A DNA stretch of 64,000 nucleotides from contig NW_026570292.1 in assembly GCF_019649055.1 (NCBI RefSeq), positions 558,001 to 622,000 on the forward strand, written 5' to 3'. Shown here piece by piece: positions 1-12,733 of this stretch (positions are counted from its first letter, which is position 1; each line of letters opens with the position of its first letter). The notes beneath the pieces are model-generated. The model was not told where the DNA came from and did no database searches. It worked only from the letters and a program-made list of their open reading frames with translations. The position numbers and the translations under genes are program-made. The stretch comes from Paramacrobiotus metropolitanus. Its lineage: Eukaryota > Tardigrada > Eutardigrada > Parachela > Macrobiotidae.

Positions 1-117
1 ATGCTCTCGTCCTACATGGAACTGCACATCGCTGCGCTCCCCGGTGACCAGACTGTGTTTGACACGCGCGGCGACCCCGCGCACTGTGGCTTGCCAAGCA
101 CTGACGCTGGTCGACAT
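1..117 (-). CDS. BTB-domain protein, first exon (truncated by window edge)
   Basis: An open frame of 39 codons runs from an ATG at 117 off the left edge. Its protein matches the N-terminus of the BTB gene starting at 729: both begin MSTS, share WQAT, RGVA and RVKH, and continue into GERSDVQF, the opening strand of a BTB domain. I infer a paralog transcribed away from that gene, so the two are head-to-head. BTB/BACK proteins of this kind usually dimerise and can act as cullin-3 adaptors; that role is family knowledge and is not shown here. The remainder of the gene lies outside the window. Confidence 0.75.
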   Translation of the reverse strand, partial: MSTSVSAWQATVRGVAARVKHSLVTGERSDVQFHVGREH

Positions 118-728
118 GGTGAGTGGATAACGATCAACGCGACACTGCTGACTAAACAATAAAAGAAAACACTGAAATCGGCGGCAAAAATCCCGCAGGC
201 ACGGTAGGAAATCGTGGCAAACTACCAGGAAGAAACCGTGCAGGTTAAGTTGAAATTTAACAAGAACACTGAACAGTGAAAGGCTGTGAAAGCTGAAAAA
301 TTCAACACCGGCGAAAATGACGTGTGGGCTGGCTATTTATATGACGCTTGCCTTGCGGCTAGCACGTGATCACTTACACGGTGCACAAGAGCCACAGCCC
401 AGACCGAACGTTTGTACGTACGCGCTGAATGTACGATGAGATCAGCCAATCAGCGGCGTTCTGTTTAAACTTTTAAACGCGTTTTTTCCTGCTCGTTAAA
501 TCCGCATATCTGCATTCTTTACTGCTGTCAGCGGCCGAAATCTGAAGTCAGAATCTCTTTTTTCTGACTTTCTCGGTAGAGTCTTTTTATCCGAGGTTGC
601 GCATTTTCCTTTCTTCGTTTTTCATCTGGCAGAGTGTTTCGCTGAACTTGGCCATTGCACTGCTTGTAGGACATCGCATCGAGAGTTTTGTTATCTATTT
701 TCCCACAGCATCACTCGAATCAGCCATC
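118..728. promoter_or_regulatory. Shared intergenic region between divergent BTB genes
   Basis: About 610 bp separate the two divergent ATGs, so this must hold both 5' UTRs and promoters. An AT-rich TATTTATAT stretch lies near 334-342. The stretch before the 729 ATG is pyrimidine-rich. No other gene is visible. Confidence 0.45.
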
Positions 729-3022
729 ATGTCGACCAGTGAAAGTTGTGAAACCGTTCGCCAATGGCAGGCCACAACCCGCGGGGTCGCCAACCGTGTC
801 AAGCACACGCTGAAAACGGGGGAGCGCAGCGATGTGCAGTTCACGGTGGGCAGCCAACATGGGGAAGCGGAGACCTTCCGCGCACACAAGTAGGCAATTT
901 TAACTTTTAAGAAAATTTGTATGGAAGATCAGATCAGTAAATTTGTATAGAAGATCAAGAAAACAAACAAGCAGGAGCAAAAGTACGGAAAAACCGTAGA
1001 AGTCACGGTGGTTTGTTTTGGTAGGTACGTGCTGAGCATCAGCAGTGCAGTGTTTGACAGCATGTTTTACGGAAGTTCGGAAGACAGTAAGGACGACAAA
1101 AAGGAAGAGTTCGATGTTCCTGACGTCCATCCTGATGCGTTTGCCAACATGCTCAGGCACGAAATCGGAAAATGAATTCAATTTTTGATAATTATTTTTA
1201 ATACTTGAATAAAAATGGCACGCCATATTTTTATTCCATATCTTTTGAGCATTGATTTATGTATTTCGTCCAGATTTTCTACAGTTACTCTCAGTAAATA
1301 AAATTATAAAAAAAGATTTAAATTTAAGGTTGCTGTAAAAATAATTATTATTGTTTATTAATCTTTATTTATTATTACTGGTTTATTATCCCGCTTGTAT
1401 TTCCTTAATTTTGTTTGCTTATAATTCGTTGTGTATGTTCTTTTTAAATTTTGCAGCTTTGTGTATACTGATGCTGTGGAGAATTTGTCGGAGGAGAACG
1501 CTTATCCGACACTGTACTGTGCGCAGAAATATGGCATTCCACAATTGGCCGAGCAGTGCTCTGTCGTCCTGCTGCGCCAGCTGAAACTGGAGAATTGCCT
1601 GACGAATTTGGAAAATGTGTGTTGAATAACTGTAGAGATGATCATGGATTTATTCTGCGTTGTGACTAGTGATAACCCTTGGATGGTCGATTAATTAATT
1701 ATCGATTACGGTAATCGTTTTTCAGGCTGCTTCTTTGAATGCCGAGGCGATGATCGAGAAGTGTCTAGAATTCGTGGACGGATCCAGCGCGGCCATTCTG
1801 CAGTCGGACAAGCTGAATACGGTCAAACAGGCGACACTGGGGCTGATTGTCAAGCGGAACAGTCTGAACGTGGAGGAGATTGTCGTCTACAAGGCTGTCG
1901 AAAAGTATGTACTCACTGCAAATGTGTGTCACACATTTTACTCTAGCTGCTTTATGACCGGTCAGATAACGGCATCATGTAGATCATGTTTTGTTCGGCC
2001 TGTATTTTATGCCTATTAAATCAGTAATACCGCACATTGTATTTGACAGCCGTAATATTTGATATTTTATTCGTGATGTTTGAGTGTTTTTTAATCCGAA
2101 ATTTTATATATTTTACGATATCAGATACTTCAGTAATGTACTGTACTTGTACTGCGTGTTGACACTGTGTAAACTGGGATTTTCTAAGATGTTACGATAC
2201 TCGTATTAATGACAATATACGCGCGGAACCACATGTCGCTGTTTTGTGAATATTGTACGAGTACTTAATTTTAATGGTGATATTAACTATGAATTCATTT
2301 TTTTGGCAGTTTTCTCTTTTCAGACTAGTGGCGTACGTAGATAGAGGCCTTTTATTAATCCGAAAACTTATCTCTTATTTTTTGAAAATTCGTACTAATA
2401 ATAATTTTCTTTAAAAGGCAGAACAAAATGTTCTTTATACAATACATACAGTAAAAGTGGTAATATAGGGGGGATTATTCGCCGACTTGAACCATGAAAT
2501 ACACTCGTCAACGCGGTCAAATTACCGTACATGTTGTAGTATTTCAGAAAGTTATTTCTTACAGATGGGCTAACGAGTACTGCAAGCTGCACGACATGGA
2601 CCCGTCTCCGGAGAATCTCCGCCAGGCTCTGGGTGAGGTGCTGCATTTTGTCCGCTTCCCGTTGATGTCCGATCCGCAGCTGACCAACGGACCCATGAAG
2701 GTGAGCATTTTATCCGTCCGACTGCGATTTCCAGTGCCGCATGAGAATTGAATTTTTACTTTTTTTAATGTGAACTTAAATTTTAACGTTGAATTTTTAC
2801 TTTTTTAATTTGAACGTTAATTTTAGCTTTTGAATTTAAATTTACGTTCTGTGAATTTAAAATTTCCTTCACATTGATTTTTAGTGCGGATTGTTGAGCC
2901 GCGACGACCTGTGGGATATCTACCAGTGGAAGCACGCCGCCGTCAAGCCGTCCATTATCTTTCCGACGGTGCCGCGTGCACCGTTGGGACGCCCGATCAA
3001 AGCATCGCCTGGTCGCTTCTGA
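729..3022 (+). CDS. BTB/POZ-BACK domain protein (BTBD6-like), 6 exons
   Basis: Exons are 729-889, 1025-1156, 1457-1616, 1726-1904, 2565-2700 and 2885-3022, encoding 301 residues with all phases closing. Residues about 25-125 form a BTB/POZ fold (SDVQFTVG, then FRAHKYVLSISSAVFDSMF, then FVYTDAVENL). The rest matches the BACK region of BTBD1/2/3/6-type proteins (TLYCAQKY, CLEFVD). The C-terminal PHR domain usual in that family is absent, so the protein is short. The start is supported by the divergent paralog at 117 and by the third copy at 44393. Intron 2 uses a GC donor at 1157-1158; no in-phase GT donor was found. BTBD6-like proteins are typically cullin-3 substrate adaptors, but the function here is inferred. 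Confidence 0.85.
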
Positions 3023-3279
3023 GTTTTGATACGTTTGGTAGAGCGTGAGGTACAATATGTTTTAACAATCGGATTGTTTGAAAATTATTAATGCATAGTA
3101 TTTTGTCGAGTGTTTGATGTTTAAATAACAGCTTGTGCATTGCGTATTTATTAATGCATAAAATTAGTGGAACAATGCGGACTAAGGATTTTATTTGTTA
3201 CTGTTTTTTACTTGCTTCTGTTCGAAATGGGTTTTTCAGTCGGTATCAAGTTTAAGTTGTCTGACACATTTGGTTAAGC

Positions 3280-3285
3280 AATAAA
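3280..3285 (+). terminator. Polyadenylation signal AATAAA
   Basis: A canonical AATAAA lies about 260 nt after the stop of the upstream BTB gene, before the convergent protease gene. The 3023-3613 gap otherwise holds only 3' UTRs. Confidence 0.5.
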
Positions 3286-3613
3286 GTTTTGTCTAAAGTT
3301 GAGGTGCTAACTGCAAAAAAAGCATGGAAGACGTTGTTTTTGGATCTGGGCAAAAGTTGCCTCCCTTGCTTCGCCGATTCGTGGTACAAAACACATTTAG
3401 AAAACTCCATATTTCGCCCTGAACAATTTTATTTTATGGTTAGTCGTTCCAGTTTCCATGCTGAATTAAATTATAACAACACATTACGAACACACATTTT
3501 GACGTTCGCGCTTTCTGCTACCATTTGTGATCTTTCAGTATCGATATGCGCAGTGTATGCAGACTATACAGTTGTAAACAAACTCGACCTTTTGTCCACC
3601 CCGTGTCATCGCA

Positions 3614-6230
3614 TCACACAATGGGTCGTGGCACCTCGGGCGCATTGAGGGCCTCGGTCGGCGACATGGGTATGAATTTGTCAAAGTTGAGGCCGGTCTT
3701 TTGCTCGATCCAGTCCATCATGGTGTGAACGTGCGTGTAGACGCCGGGGGAATTTCTCTGGGCGCAACCGATTCCCCAGGACACGATGCCGTGTAGTGTC
3801 CATGTGTTGTTCCCCTCATCCGCCACCAACGGCCCCCCTGTACCAGACCGTAAACATGTACAGCACAATATGCAACTTTCTTGGCTCTGTCGTCGAGTGG
3901 TTCGGCTAATCGTAAGACACACCGCAAAATTATTTATTTGTACCTGAATCGCCTTGACAAGTGTCTCTGCCTCCTCTGTCAAATCCCGCGCAAAACTGCA
4001 ACAAAGTTTAAATGTCAGAAATTGTTATACCGGTGCAGCCCTGCCTAGATTTATTTAAAATTAAAAATTTCACTCTTATGCAAACCAGATACGTACAAGT
4101 ATATGGTATTACGTATATATCGGTAGAATACTGTTCTTACGACCACCGGCAGTTTAAGAATCAGACGTGTAACGAAGATCAAGACGGGTCTCTACGCTAA
4201 CCATAGGATTTAACAATGGTGAACAACCGACATATATTTGAATTGAATAATTTGAATAATAATACGCACCATCGTATTAGTAATGCGGTATCCCAGCCTG
4301 TTCAGGCATTCGTTCTGCATTCATGACAATATAAAGGAAAATTGTTAAAAATGATAAGACAGCAACATCCCAATATTTAGAAACCAAGGGCGCGAATTAG
4401 CGAGATTGTACGTACGTGATGGTAGACTTCCGCGGAGACTTGTTTTAGTTTGTCGGTTCCTGAACCTATCACGCCGTTTTTGCCTTCTACAAAAGCAGTC
4501 ATCGAATTTGTACTATAATCAACAAAGCAATATAATTGATTAAAGGTCAATTTATACAGCATGTATAATATATATTTGACCCCGTCGTTGAAATTAATCA
4601 ACAAATATATTTAGTAATAAAAAAATGTGTTTAAAAGTAATCCTATCGCAACTGCATCATATGTATAAAGGGGTGGTGATTCCATGCGCTATATATAATG
4701 ATTATAATCCATGGATTTAACATCATCGTCCCTTTACACACTGCGTTCATTGACTTGCCTCCTTCATGAGTATGACCCCATCCGCCTAAATACGCAATCC
4801 TCCGTCCATTCTGTCCTCTCTCCTGGAACTCTCCGTCGTGCACGGGCCGCTTGGGCAGACATGCCGGCATAACATCGTTATCGAACTTCTCCACGGGGCG
4901 GCTCAACCGTATCAGGGCAATGTCGTTGTGCTTGATGTCATGCACGTACTTCTCGTGCAGAAACACTCTAGAGACGTTAAACCTGCGAGCGGAATTGTCG
5001 CGGGCCGTTAACAGATTCTCCTCGCCCAGGTACACTTTGACGTAGTACTCAAACTGGGCATCGGACAGGCCGTGTTTACAGTGCCCAGCGGTTACCACCC
5101 AGTACATGTCAATCTGCAAATATTTTGGCGGGAAAATGTAAGGTCATCGGGTGAAAAGCTTGTCAGTTAACACACACTTGCACTACCATGCATGCACATA
5201 CATTGATACTCGTGGGCTCGTAGCTAATTATGAAAATATGTACAGCACATATTAATTTGTAAAAACACTTTAATATGTATTAACATTAAACATAAATTAA
5301 TACATTTGTGCATACATTAACAGCTGATATATTTATAACGAATAATATTATAAAATCCCAAACCCTTATAAATTGTTGAGTAGTATACGCTGCATTTGTT
5401 GCTTGTGACATAATAGTATTCCTAATTTAAACATACCAGTGTGCAGTCACAAAACTGCCGGTAGGTCATCCGGTTGTCCCTGCGTATTTCCTGTACCAAG
5501 GCGCAGGCCCATGGCCAGCTGTTATTCTGCACCGGGCCCCCGCCCACAATACGAACACCTTTGGATGGAGGAACCTGTGGTTTGCCGCATATTTGCGGTG
5601 GTGGACGATTTGGCTCAGCAGATAACTCTAAAAAATAATCCAGAAAAAAGATTGCTATACTGCACAATATACAAAGTACGACTGCAATGCAGTGCGCGTT
5701 TACTACTTTTGACTGCACAATCTACGAGGTGTCATGCGATACAAAAACAGCCTATTTCAAGGCGCAGTAGAGTCCCAACGTAAAACGTCCAGAAATTTTT
5801 TCTGGCTTACTACATGTGTATGTATTTTACGTAGTTTAGTACGCTTTTTTGATCATATAGATATTCAGAAAACGAACTCCTTCATGATGACTGCCATATT
5901 GTTAAGTACCCAACGAAAATTTCTTCCGTTAAAATTAATTGTGCAATAATTAAAGCATGTACTTGTACGAATTTTCATACTGTCATTACAAAGGCAGTAA
6001 CCTGTTCTGTTGTAGACGGTAATAAACAAAATTAACACAGTGCTATTACAACATAATGCGAGCAAAATATCCTACCTGTATTTTTACAGATTATGGTACA
6101 TGTACCTCAAGTCAAGGCATACCGCCTACCACTCACAATGAATTCGGAATTAAAAACATAACTTACGCGATAGACTAGATAAGACAACCCAGAGCGTTCC
6201 AGCAGAGAAAATAATCCAAATGTAACTCAT
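3614..6230 (-). CDS. Secreted trypsin-like serine protease, 7 exons
   Basis: Minus-strand exons are 6167-6230, 5437-5627, 4759-5113, 4416-4486, 4270-4314, 3944-3995 and 3614-3837, encoding 333 residues. Exon 1 encodes a hydrophobic signal peptide (MSYIWIIFSAGTLWVVLSS). A short propeptide ends at R47 before IVGG, the usual zymogen activation site. The S1 triad is visible as TAGHC, NDIALI and QGDSGGP. Asp six residues before the catalytic Ser (DTCQGDS) predicts cleavage after Arg or Lys. The intron after exon 3 appears to use a GC donor (4758-4757) in the strong context AG|GCAAGT. It is a clear paralog of the CUB protease at 12978-18599 but lacks the CUB domain. Physiological substrates are unknown. 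Confidence 0.85.
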
Positions 6231-7623
6231 ATTGTGGATGTGATGCATATGCAATAGCTGGCTATTTCACCGCGGACCTTACCGCGCTCTTCTAAATTCT
6301 AATCGGTGCAAAATGTAACAGTTTTCCCTATCACGTGTAGTTTCCTGGATACATACTACCACAGTGACCAATGTTGCGCGCTTGTCTGTGCTGATTGCAG
6401 CGTTTTTGTCCACGAACCTACTTGAGTAATCAGCTGGATTTGCTGACCCAACCCTTCTCCCTTTTCTGCTGAGAAATAGCGGAATGCGCATTATCACATA
6501 CAAAATGAACGATTTGCCATTAAAAACATGCTGCTTGCAATAGCAAAGGTCAACCACCTGTTTTTGTAGACTTTATGCACCGGAAGCCATTGTACCGCTA
6601 ATATGACGTTTATTCTTATCGCTGCTGTTACAGATTTATAGTTTATGTACAATATACAAAATGAATCCGACGTTTCCATAAAATACAAGAAATAAATGTA
6701 CGCCAGTAAAAGTGGAAATACGGTGTGAAATGCTTACACGTGAATTATTTTTACAGCACAAGTTCCATATTATGTTTTACGTACACAAACTTCATGTGTA
6801 CGTAAAACGTGGAGCGTTTTACGTACGCTTCACTTATACGTGGAGCATTTTTATACAGAGGTATGTTTTGTATTATTTTTTTTATATACCCTTTCGTATT
6901 TTTAATCTTTTCTAAATATAAATCCATTTACGGGTGGCTGCTAATTTTGTTTTATGAACATGACGTAAGTTTTCAGTTTAATAGAGAAAACGAAACACTG
7001 ACCAATATTATTGTGTAATTAATTTATGGACACATACAGACACATGCCTGCGAGCTAAATTCCAAACGTGCAAGCATAAAATGAAAAAGAAGACAATTTC
7101 CACACTTTTGCGCATAACCAGCCAAACAACTAAACGTTTTTATGGTGCTGTTGATGCTTCGATGCTTCACTTTTCTCACATGTGAACAAGTTGCGTTGTA
7201 TCTTCCGGCACAATTTTTATACATAAATTAGTAGAATAGAAGTTTCATTTGCGACCTGTCAGTTGTAATTGTATGCCAGTTGTGAAAGTGAATCGATCGC
7301 TAAAGGGCAAGAGATTGCTTCTTATAAGAGATTGTTTTATGTTTATAGCGCTTCCGGCCGTAAATTACACACAGCTGTCATACTGATTTGTAAACTCCAC
7401 ATTATTGACACCAAACATTTACATACTACATAGTACATTTGGCAGTTGGCAATCTTAAGCGCACTTTAATTTCTGGTTTTCTGCCAACAGTTTCTCTTAA
7501 ATCCAAATATTTTTTACCGTACGCGGAGTTTAAAAGATGCCCCAAAATAATGATAATTGCCGCTAATTTTGCAGAATTCTTTAAAAAATCTGTAATCTTA
7601 TTTTTATTTAATTTTACATATAT
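6231..7623. other. Intergenic region between protease and LRR gene
   Basis: This AT-rich stretch has no supportable coding exon on either strand. It holds the divergent 5' flanks of the protease (minus) and the LRR gene (plus), and a perfect inverted repeat at 6775-6807. Confidence 0.5.
6775..6807. repeat. Perfect 13-bp inverted repeat, 7-nt loop
   Basis: TTTTACGTACACA at 6775-6787 pairs exactly with TGTGTACGTAAAA at 6795-6807. A partial third copy (GTTTTACGTAC) follows immediately near 6815-6825. Confidence 0.8.
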
Positions 7624-10600
7624 ATGCGCGATATAATCATGACAGCAGTGATCAGATTTTTTGTTTTATTTCTGTGTGATTGCCATTTCTCTGCAACATT
7701 AGCGCAGTGTCCCACCCTGCCATCGGGACATTGCTATGTGGATTGTACACAACCTGTCTACAAGATTATCTGCGAAGACGTCAACGGAAATGCCTTACAC
7801 AGCGACATTATGGTGTATCAGGATTCGCCGCAGTCCCTCGAACTGACCATTTGGAATTCACCGGCAGTAAGCCGACTGGGCTCCACCATTCTGTCCACGG
7901 TGGCCAACCAGATCACTTCTCTTTATTTGGATAATCTCCGCAACCTCGTGCTGTTTCCAGAACTGAATGATTTGAGCAAAATGAAGGATTTGAAAATTAT
8001 GAACAGTCCCCGGTTGATGGACATGCCGGCTGAACTGCTGCCACATGGGTATGTACAACGTATACTGTAAGAATTATGTAATAGTTTCTGTACAGTAATG
8101 TACATATACAATAGGGTAACCTCGGCGGATGGTCGCTAAATTTGATTGTGCTTTTAGAATATTATTCTATATTGTAGGCAGGTAGGCGAGATTCGTCTTG
8201 GCAAATTTTTTATACGGGTAGGTAGAAAGCATGTTGATATTGTTAACCTTAAGCCACATTTGTAAGGTCTGTTTAATTTTGTCGCAACTTTTTACAACTG
8301 AGAAAAAATATGCGCTGCCATAATATTACTAAACTAACTATACGAACTACTTAATTAACTAATTAACTAACTATACTAATTAATTACCATAATATAACTA
8401 AATAGTTTAGTAATTTATGGCGCTGCTTATTACGACTGGTAAAGCTAAATTGTTCTCGTACCAACAAATTCCATTTAGATAGTTAGCGTATTATGCTGAA
8501 TTAAGTCATTTAACTAAAGTTAATTGCACGCCTAATTTGCGAGCACGATATTATTGTTTTCGAGTATTCATTATTCATGTACCCCTGCCGCAAGTACATC
8601 TGTACATGTACACTTACGTGCATAAGTAATTATGGTCAACTGCAGTGCAGCTGATACTGCACACTTTCCTGTAATAAACTCAAAATAATTTACTTTTCTG
8701 GCACTGGTGCATTGCATGATATGGATTTGTGTCTTTTGTGGAAGTGATTACTGATGTAACTGCTTGATTCATTCAATCTGCAGTGTTTACTGCGTTAACT
8801 GTATAGTTACGTCTATGTACTTGTACGATGCTTTTAAGGGAAGTGGCCCGGTACATGGTACCAAAATCGTGTACATGCAGGAAATATTTTACTTTCGCGC
8901 ACTCCCAAACCCTTTTTTCTCTTGTTTTATGACATTCTGTAGTCAGATGATTTGTATACACATACACAGGCGAGAAAACCGTTTGTGCGCGCAACATCCG
9001 GTTCGGGAGTTATGGCACTTAGAAAATTCCAAAAAGCATGTACATGATTTTGGTACCACGTACCGGGCCACTTCCCTTAATTAATACCCGCGCATGCGTA
9101 AAGCGGATACGTCATAACTCATAACCATTTCAATCAAAATATCTGTATAAGTAGAAAAAGCGCCGCAGGAGTACACGTGAGTATTTTTATGTACAATATC
9201 ATGTCTTCCACGATGTATTGTAAATTGTAATATAGTTTACAATAAAATGTTCAAATTAGCACTCTTAAATACATGTGCACTGTACTACATTATAGAATAT
9301 TATAGCATTACAATATAGTACAGTGCACATGTATTTAAACATGTTAAAGGTAATTAGTTCAACTATGTCATTCATGTTAAAGTTACAGTAATTAGTTCAA
9401 CCATGTCAACACCATTCATCAATTTTGTCATCCGCAAAGCTACCGGTATATATATGGTTTCATAACGGTTCTGTTTCTACAATCTGTGAGATCAATGTAA
9501 TTTCACCTTTCTGCAGGATCGAGACAATTCACTTGTACGCCACCAACATCACCGAGCTAATCAACGACTTCGACGAAGTGCCGCGCATTCCCACGGTGCA
9601 CACCTTCTCTTTCAGCCACGGTACCCTACGCCACATCCAGCCGCACTTCTTCCATATCTTCCCCAATCTGCAGACACTGCGCATCAGTCACACCCGCTTT
9701 CTGCTGGATACTATAGATGACAAGACCATCTACCCGGAAGCCAAGCTGTATTCGCTGCAGTTCACCGATAACGATTTTTCGGCTGTACCGGAAAATGTCA
9801 GTACCCGAATGCTGTACCGGCTTTTCGCCGATACGAATATCGGTGACGGCGGCGAAGTGGATGTGTCCAATAACGGGCTGCTCATCACGACGGACACCGT
9901 TACGGCGATGCAGAGATTGCGGAGGATCAGAAGTCTGAATTTGCGGGGAAATCGGTTTAGGGATTTCTCCTTTTTGACGACCGGGTTTCGGGGGTTTAAT
10001 CGCTTGGAGTTTTTGGATCTAACCGGCACCGATTTACTGAAGTAAGTACGTATATACTAACATGTATGACTTTGCCTATACATCCGTACGCACAGATTAT
10101 ATACATGTACCATAATATTACTAAACTAACCAAATATTACTAAACTATTACTAACTAAAATTAACTACTACTAAACTAACTAAATTGCGGCATCTTTGTC
10201 AATATTATGCAAGTACATACACTGATGCACATACCGATGCGCGTATATACGTTCTACTGTAATCTCGCACCAACAAATTGCGGCACCTTAAGGGTAATCA
10301 ATTTGTAACTGTACAGTTCAAAAATTTTCTTATTTTCTTTCTTTCAGAGATACAGGTAATTTCTTTACACAAACAAGGAGAATAACCGTTGAATTTATTA
10401 ACTCTTAACCGGCTATTTACAGCGTAAAGGGTGTCTTTGCTGGATTGCCAAAACTCCGCACGCTCCTGTTAGCCGACAACAATTTCCATGATCTATCACT
10501 GATCGACATCTTTGCCGACTCCCAATCCGAGAAGCTCCGCGTTCTGGATCTATCGGGCAACCACCTGCGGGCGCTGCCCACCGCGGGTGGCAATGAGGCC

Positions 10601-12534
10601 TTTTCCGAATTTTTAGAGGAATTCAACTTGTCTCACAACCAGCTGAACCTCGATCAAATCCAGGATTATGAGAACTCCAGCGCCACCTTCAATGATTATC
10701 AGAATTTAAAATTTCTAGACATATCGTACAATAATCTAAGAAAATTCGCCGGTGAGCGACTCACTCGTTTACGAAAACTGGAGAAACTAATCTTAGCCTG
10801 CAATAATTTCACCCGCATAACGAAAGCGTCCTTTGACCTTTTGCCGGTAACTCTAAAGTTTTTAAATCTATCGTTTTGCGCAACGAAGGAAGCGGAATCC
10901 CCGCGTTTTACGAACGATGCACTGAGTACTTTGCCGGTCCAACTGGAGACTCTAGTTTTTACTCAAGGATTTCTAAAGAATTCGGTTTTTGAGCGGTTTA
11001 AGTTGGCTAAGAAATTGCGGTTGAAACATTTGGATTTGAGCTGGAATTCCATTTCGCATATTCCACATAAATCGGATATATTGTTTCCGTTGATTAACAT
11101 ACAATCGTTGCGGTTGAAGGCCAATCTCTTCCAGTCGATCGCGCCTAAAGAATTCGAATATTTTCCGGCACTGAGAGAACTGGATTTGTCATCAAATATG
11201 ATCATTTCTATTGGTCCATCGGATCTGGACGGATTATATAATTTAGAGGTACAAAGTGGTTTTCTTTTTTTATAAGCACTGCATTAAAAATGCACTTTAC
11301 GTGTGGATGAAAACATTTCACAAATAACGACGCTGTTGTAAAAGAGCGCGCATGCTTAAATGACCTTAAAGTACCAGCTTAGACGACTATATGTACGTCA
11401 TTGATTCATGACCGATTTTCCCTATCTTACTCGTAATTTTTGATCATTTACGACATCATGTGTTGAAATTATGAGACAGCAGTATTTTTGAAGGTACTGT
11501 ATAACTTTTTTTGCTGAAATATCGAGTAAAAGTACGCTTGATATCCGAAAGATCACTCAATTAATAACGCGCCGTAGTAATGAAAGCGGGCAACTTTAGT
11601 TGACCTTTAAATTAACGGCTTAAACTTTGACCATTTCGTCTGTGTTTACCTTAATGATGTGTATTTTATAAAAACAGGTGTTGGATCTATCCGAAAACAG
11701 TATAATTCAGGTGGAGAAGGGCGCCTTCAAGTATCTAGGGAAACTCAAATCGTTATATTTCCGTAAGAATGCCTTCACGAATATCGGTACCATGTTCAGC
11801 GGTATCCTGTATCCCCAGCTGCAGCAGCTCAGTCTGGATGGGATGCCACTGAACTGCGTGGATGCGGACATTGCCGGGTTATTTCCCCATTTGATGTGGA
11901 TCTATCTCAACCGTTCCCAGCCGCTATACATGGCTTACGGTTCCTTCCGCAAAATGAAGGAACATGTCCGCACGGTGCCACCGCAACCGGTGCCCTTTGA
12001 CCCGCCTACCGCAGCGGATCTGGGCTGTGACGAAGATATGCCCTACCAGACGATTATGAAAAAGTACGTCTTTACTGATTTCTGAAGCTTGTACCCTATT
12101 GCATCCGAATGAAGTAAAAAAACTGTAGGATTTCCAACCATCGCTTTTCTTCCCTAAGGCATCATACACCTGTACGCATCTGTGCACGAATTCGAATACG
12201 CTGCACTGTACACAAATACGAAAATTAATATACAAAGTGTAATATTTGAATTACATTTAATTTATAATTATTTGATAATTATTTTTTTTATTTATATGTA
12301 TGTGTAACGAAATTATGTTCAAGACAAAACATACAACAATAGTATAAAGATGTTACTGCAGTTCTGGATAGACTTACTAACGAACTGGTATCTACTATCT
12401 TCTTTAGCTATCACCGTATCACGGTACCAGATGGTTCGAACAAAGTCGGACAACAAATGATTCTGAATTTTCCTTCGTGCCATGTGGATGCAGAGCGGAA
12501 TCTGAAAACTCTAATACAAAATGTGATATGTTAG
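7624..12534 (+). CDS. Secreted leucine-rich-repeat protein, 5 exons
   Basis: Exons are 7624-8048, 9517-10041, 10423-11248, 11678-12063 and 12408-12534, encoding 762 residues with all phases closing. A signal peptide (IRFFVLFLCDCHFSATLA) is followed by a cysteine cluster (CPTLPSGHCYVDC) resembling an LRR N-cap. Many LRRs follow, with visible LxxLxLxxN motifs such as LRVLDLSGNHL, LKHLDLSWNSI, LRELDLSSNMI and LEVLDLSENSI. No transmembrane helix or TIR domain is seen before the stop, so it is probably extracellular, like chaoptin or the ectodomain of Toll receptors. Intron 1 contains a 239-bp MITE and a palindrome. Ligand and role are unknown. The last exon rests on phase and splice sites only. 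Confidence 0.8.
8838..9076. mobile_element. TTAA-flanked palindromic MITE, copy A
   Basis: The element begins GGGAAGTGGCCCGGTAC and ends with the inverted complement, and TTAA abuts each end (8834-8837 and 9077-9080). It has a short body (239 bp) and no coding capacity. It lies in intron 1 of the LRR gene. The ends match copies B and C at 15 of 17 positions. TTAA target duplications are typical of piggyBac-type transposition; this assignment is inference. Confidence 0.8.
9265..9338. repeat. Perfect 23-bp inverted repeat, 28-nt spacer
   Basis: The arm at 9265-9287 is exactly the reverse complement of 9316-9338. The outermost bases read TTAA on both sides. It lies in intron 1 of the LRR gene. 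A direct repeat containing TAATTAGTTCAAC follows at about 9340-9410. Confidence 0.8.
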
Positions 12535-12727
12535 CATTGCGCTTCGATGTTTTTTTTTCGGGTTTGTTTATTTGCTCCTTTATAATCCATCGTCTTGCAA
12601 AATGCTACTAAATCCCAGTATGTTGTTGAATCATCATCTGTACGGGCGTGGTTCAACCAAATCAGTATTAGCTACCAACACTACTCTAGCCTACTGTTAC
12701 ACGGTATTAGTGTTTCCTGGTACTGAC

Positions 12728-12733
12728 AATAAA
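12728..12733 (+). terminator. Polyadenylation signal AATAAA for LRR gene
   Basis: AATAAA occurs about 190 nt past the LRR stop codon, in the convergent gap 12535-12977, which contains no other gene. Confidence 0.45.

Noticed and set aside
5628-5718. Hydrophobic stretch before the protease exon, which could be read as a membrane anchor
   Set aside because: A strong acceptor (TTATTTTTTAG) ends at 5628. Splicing from a separate signal-peptide exon (6167-6230) fits phase better, so the stretch is intronic.
7624-12534. Toll-like receptor
   Set aside because: LRRs are present, but no transmembrane helix and no TIR domain appear before the stop, so only a secreted LRR protein is supported.
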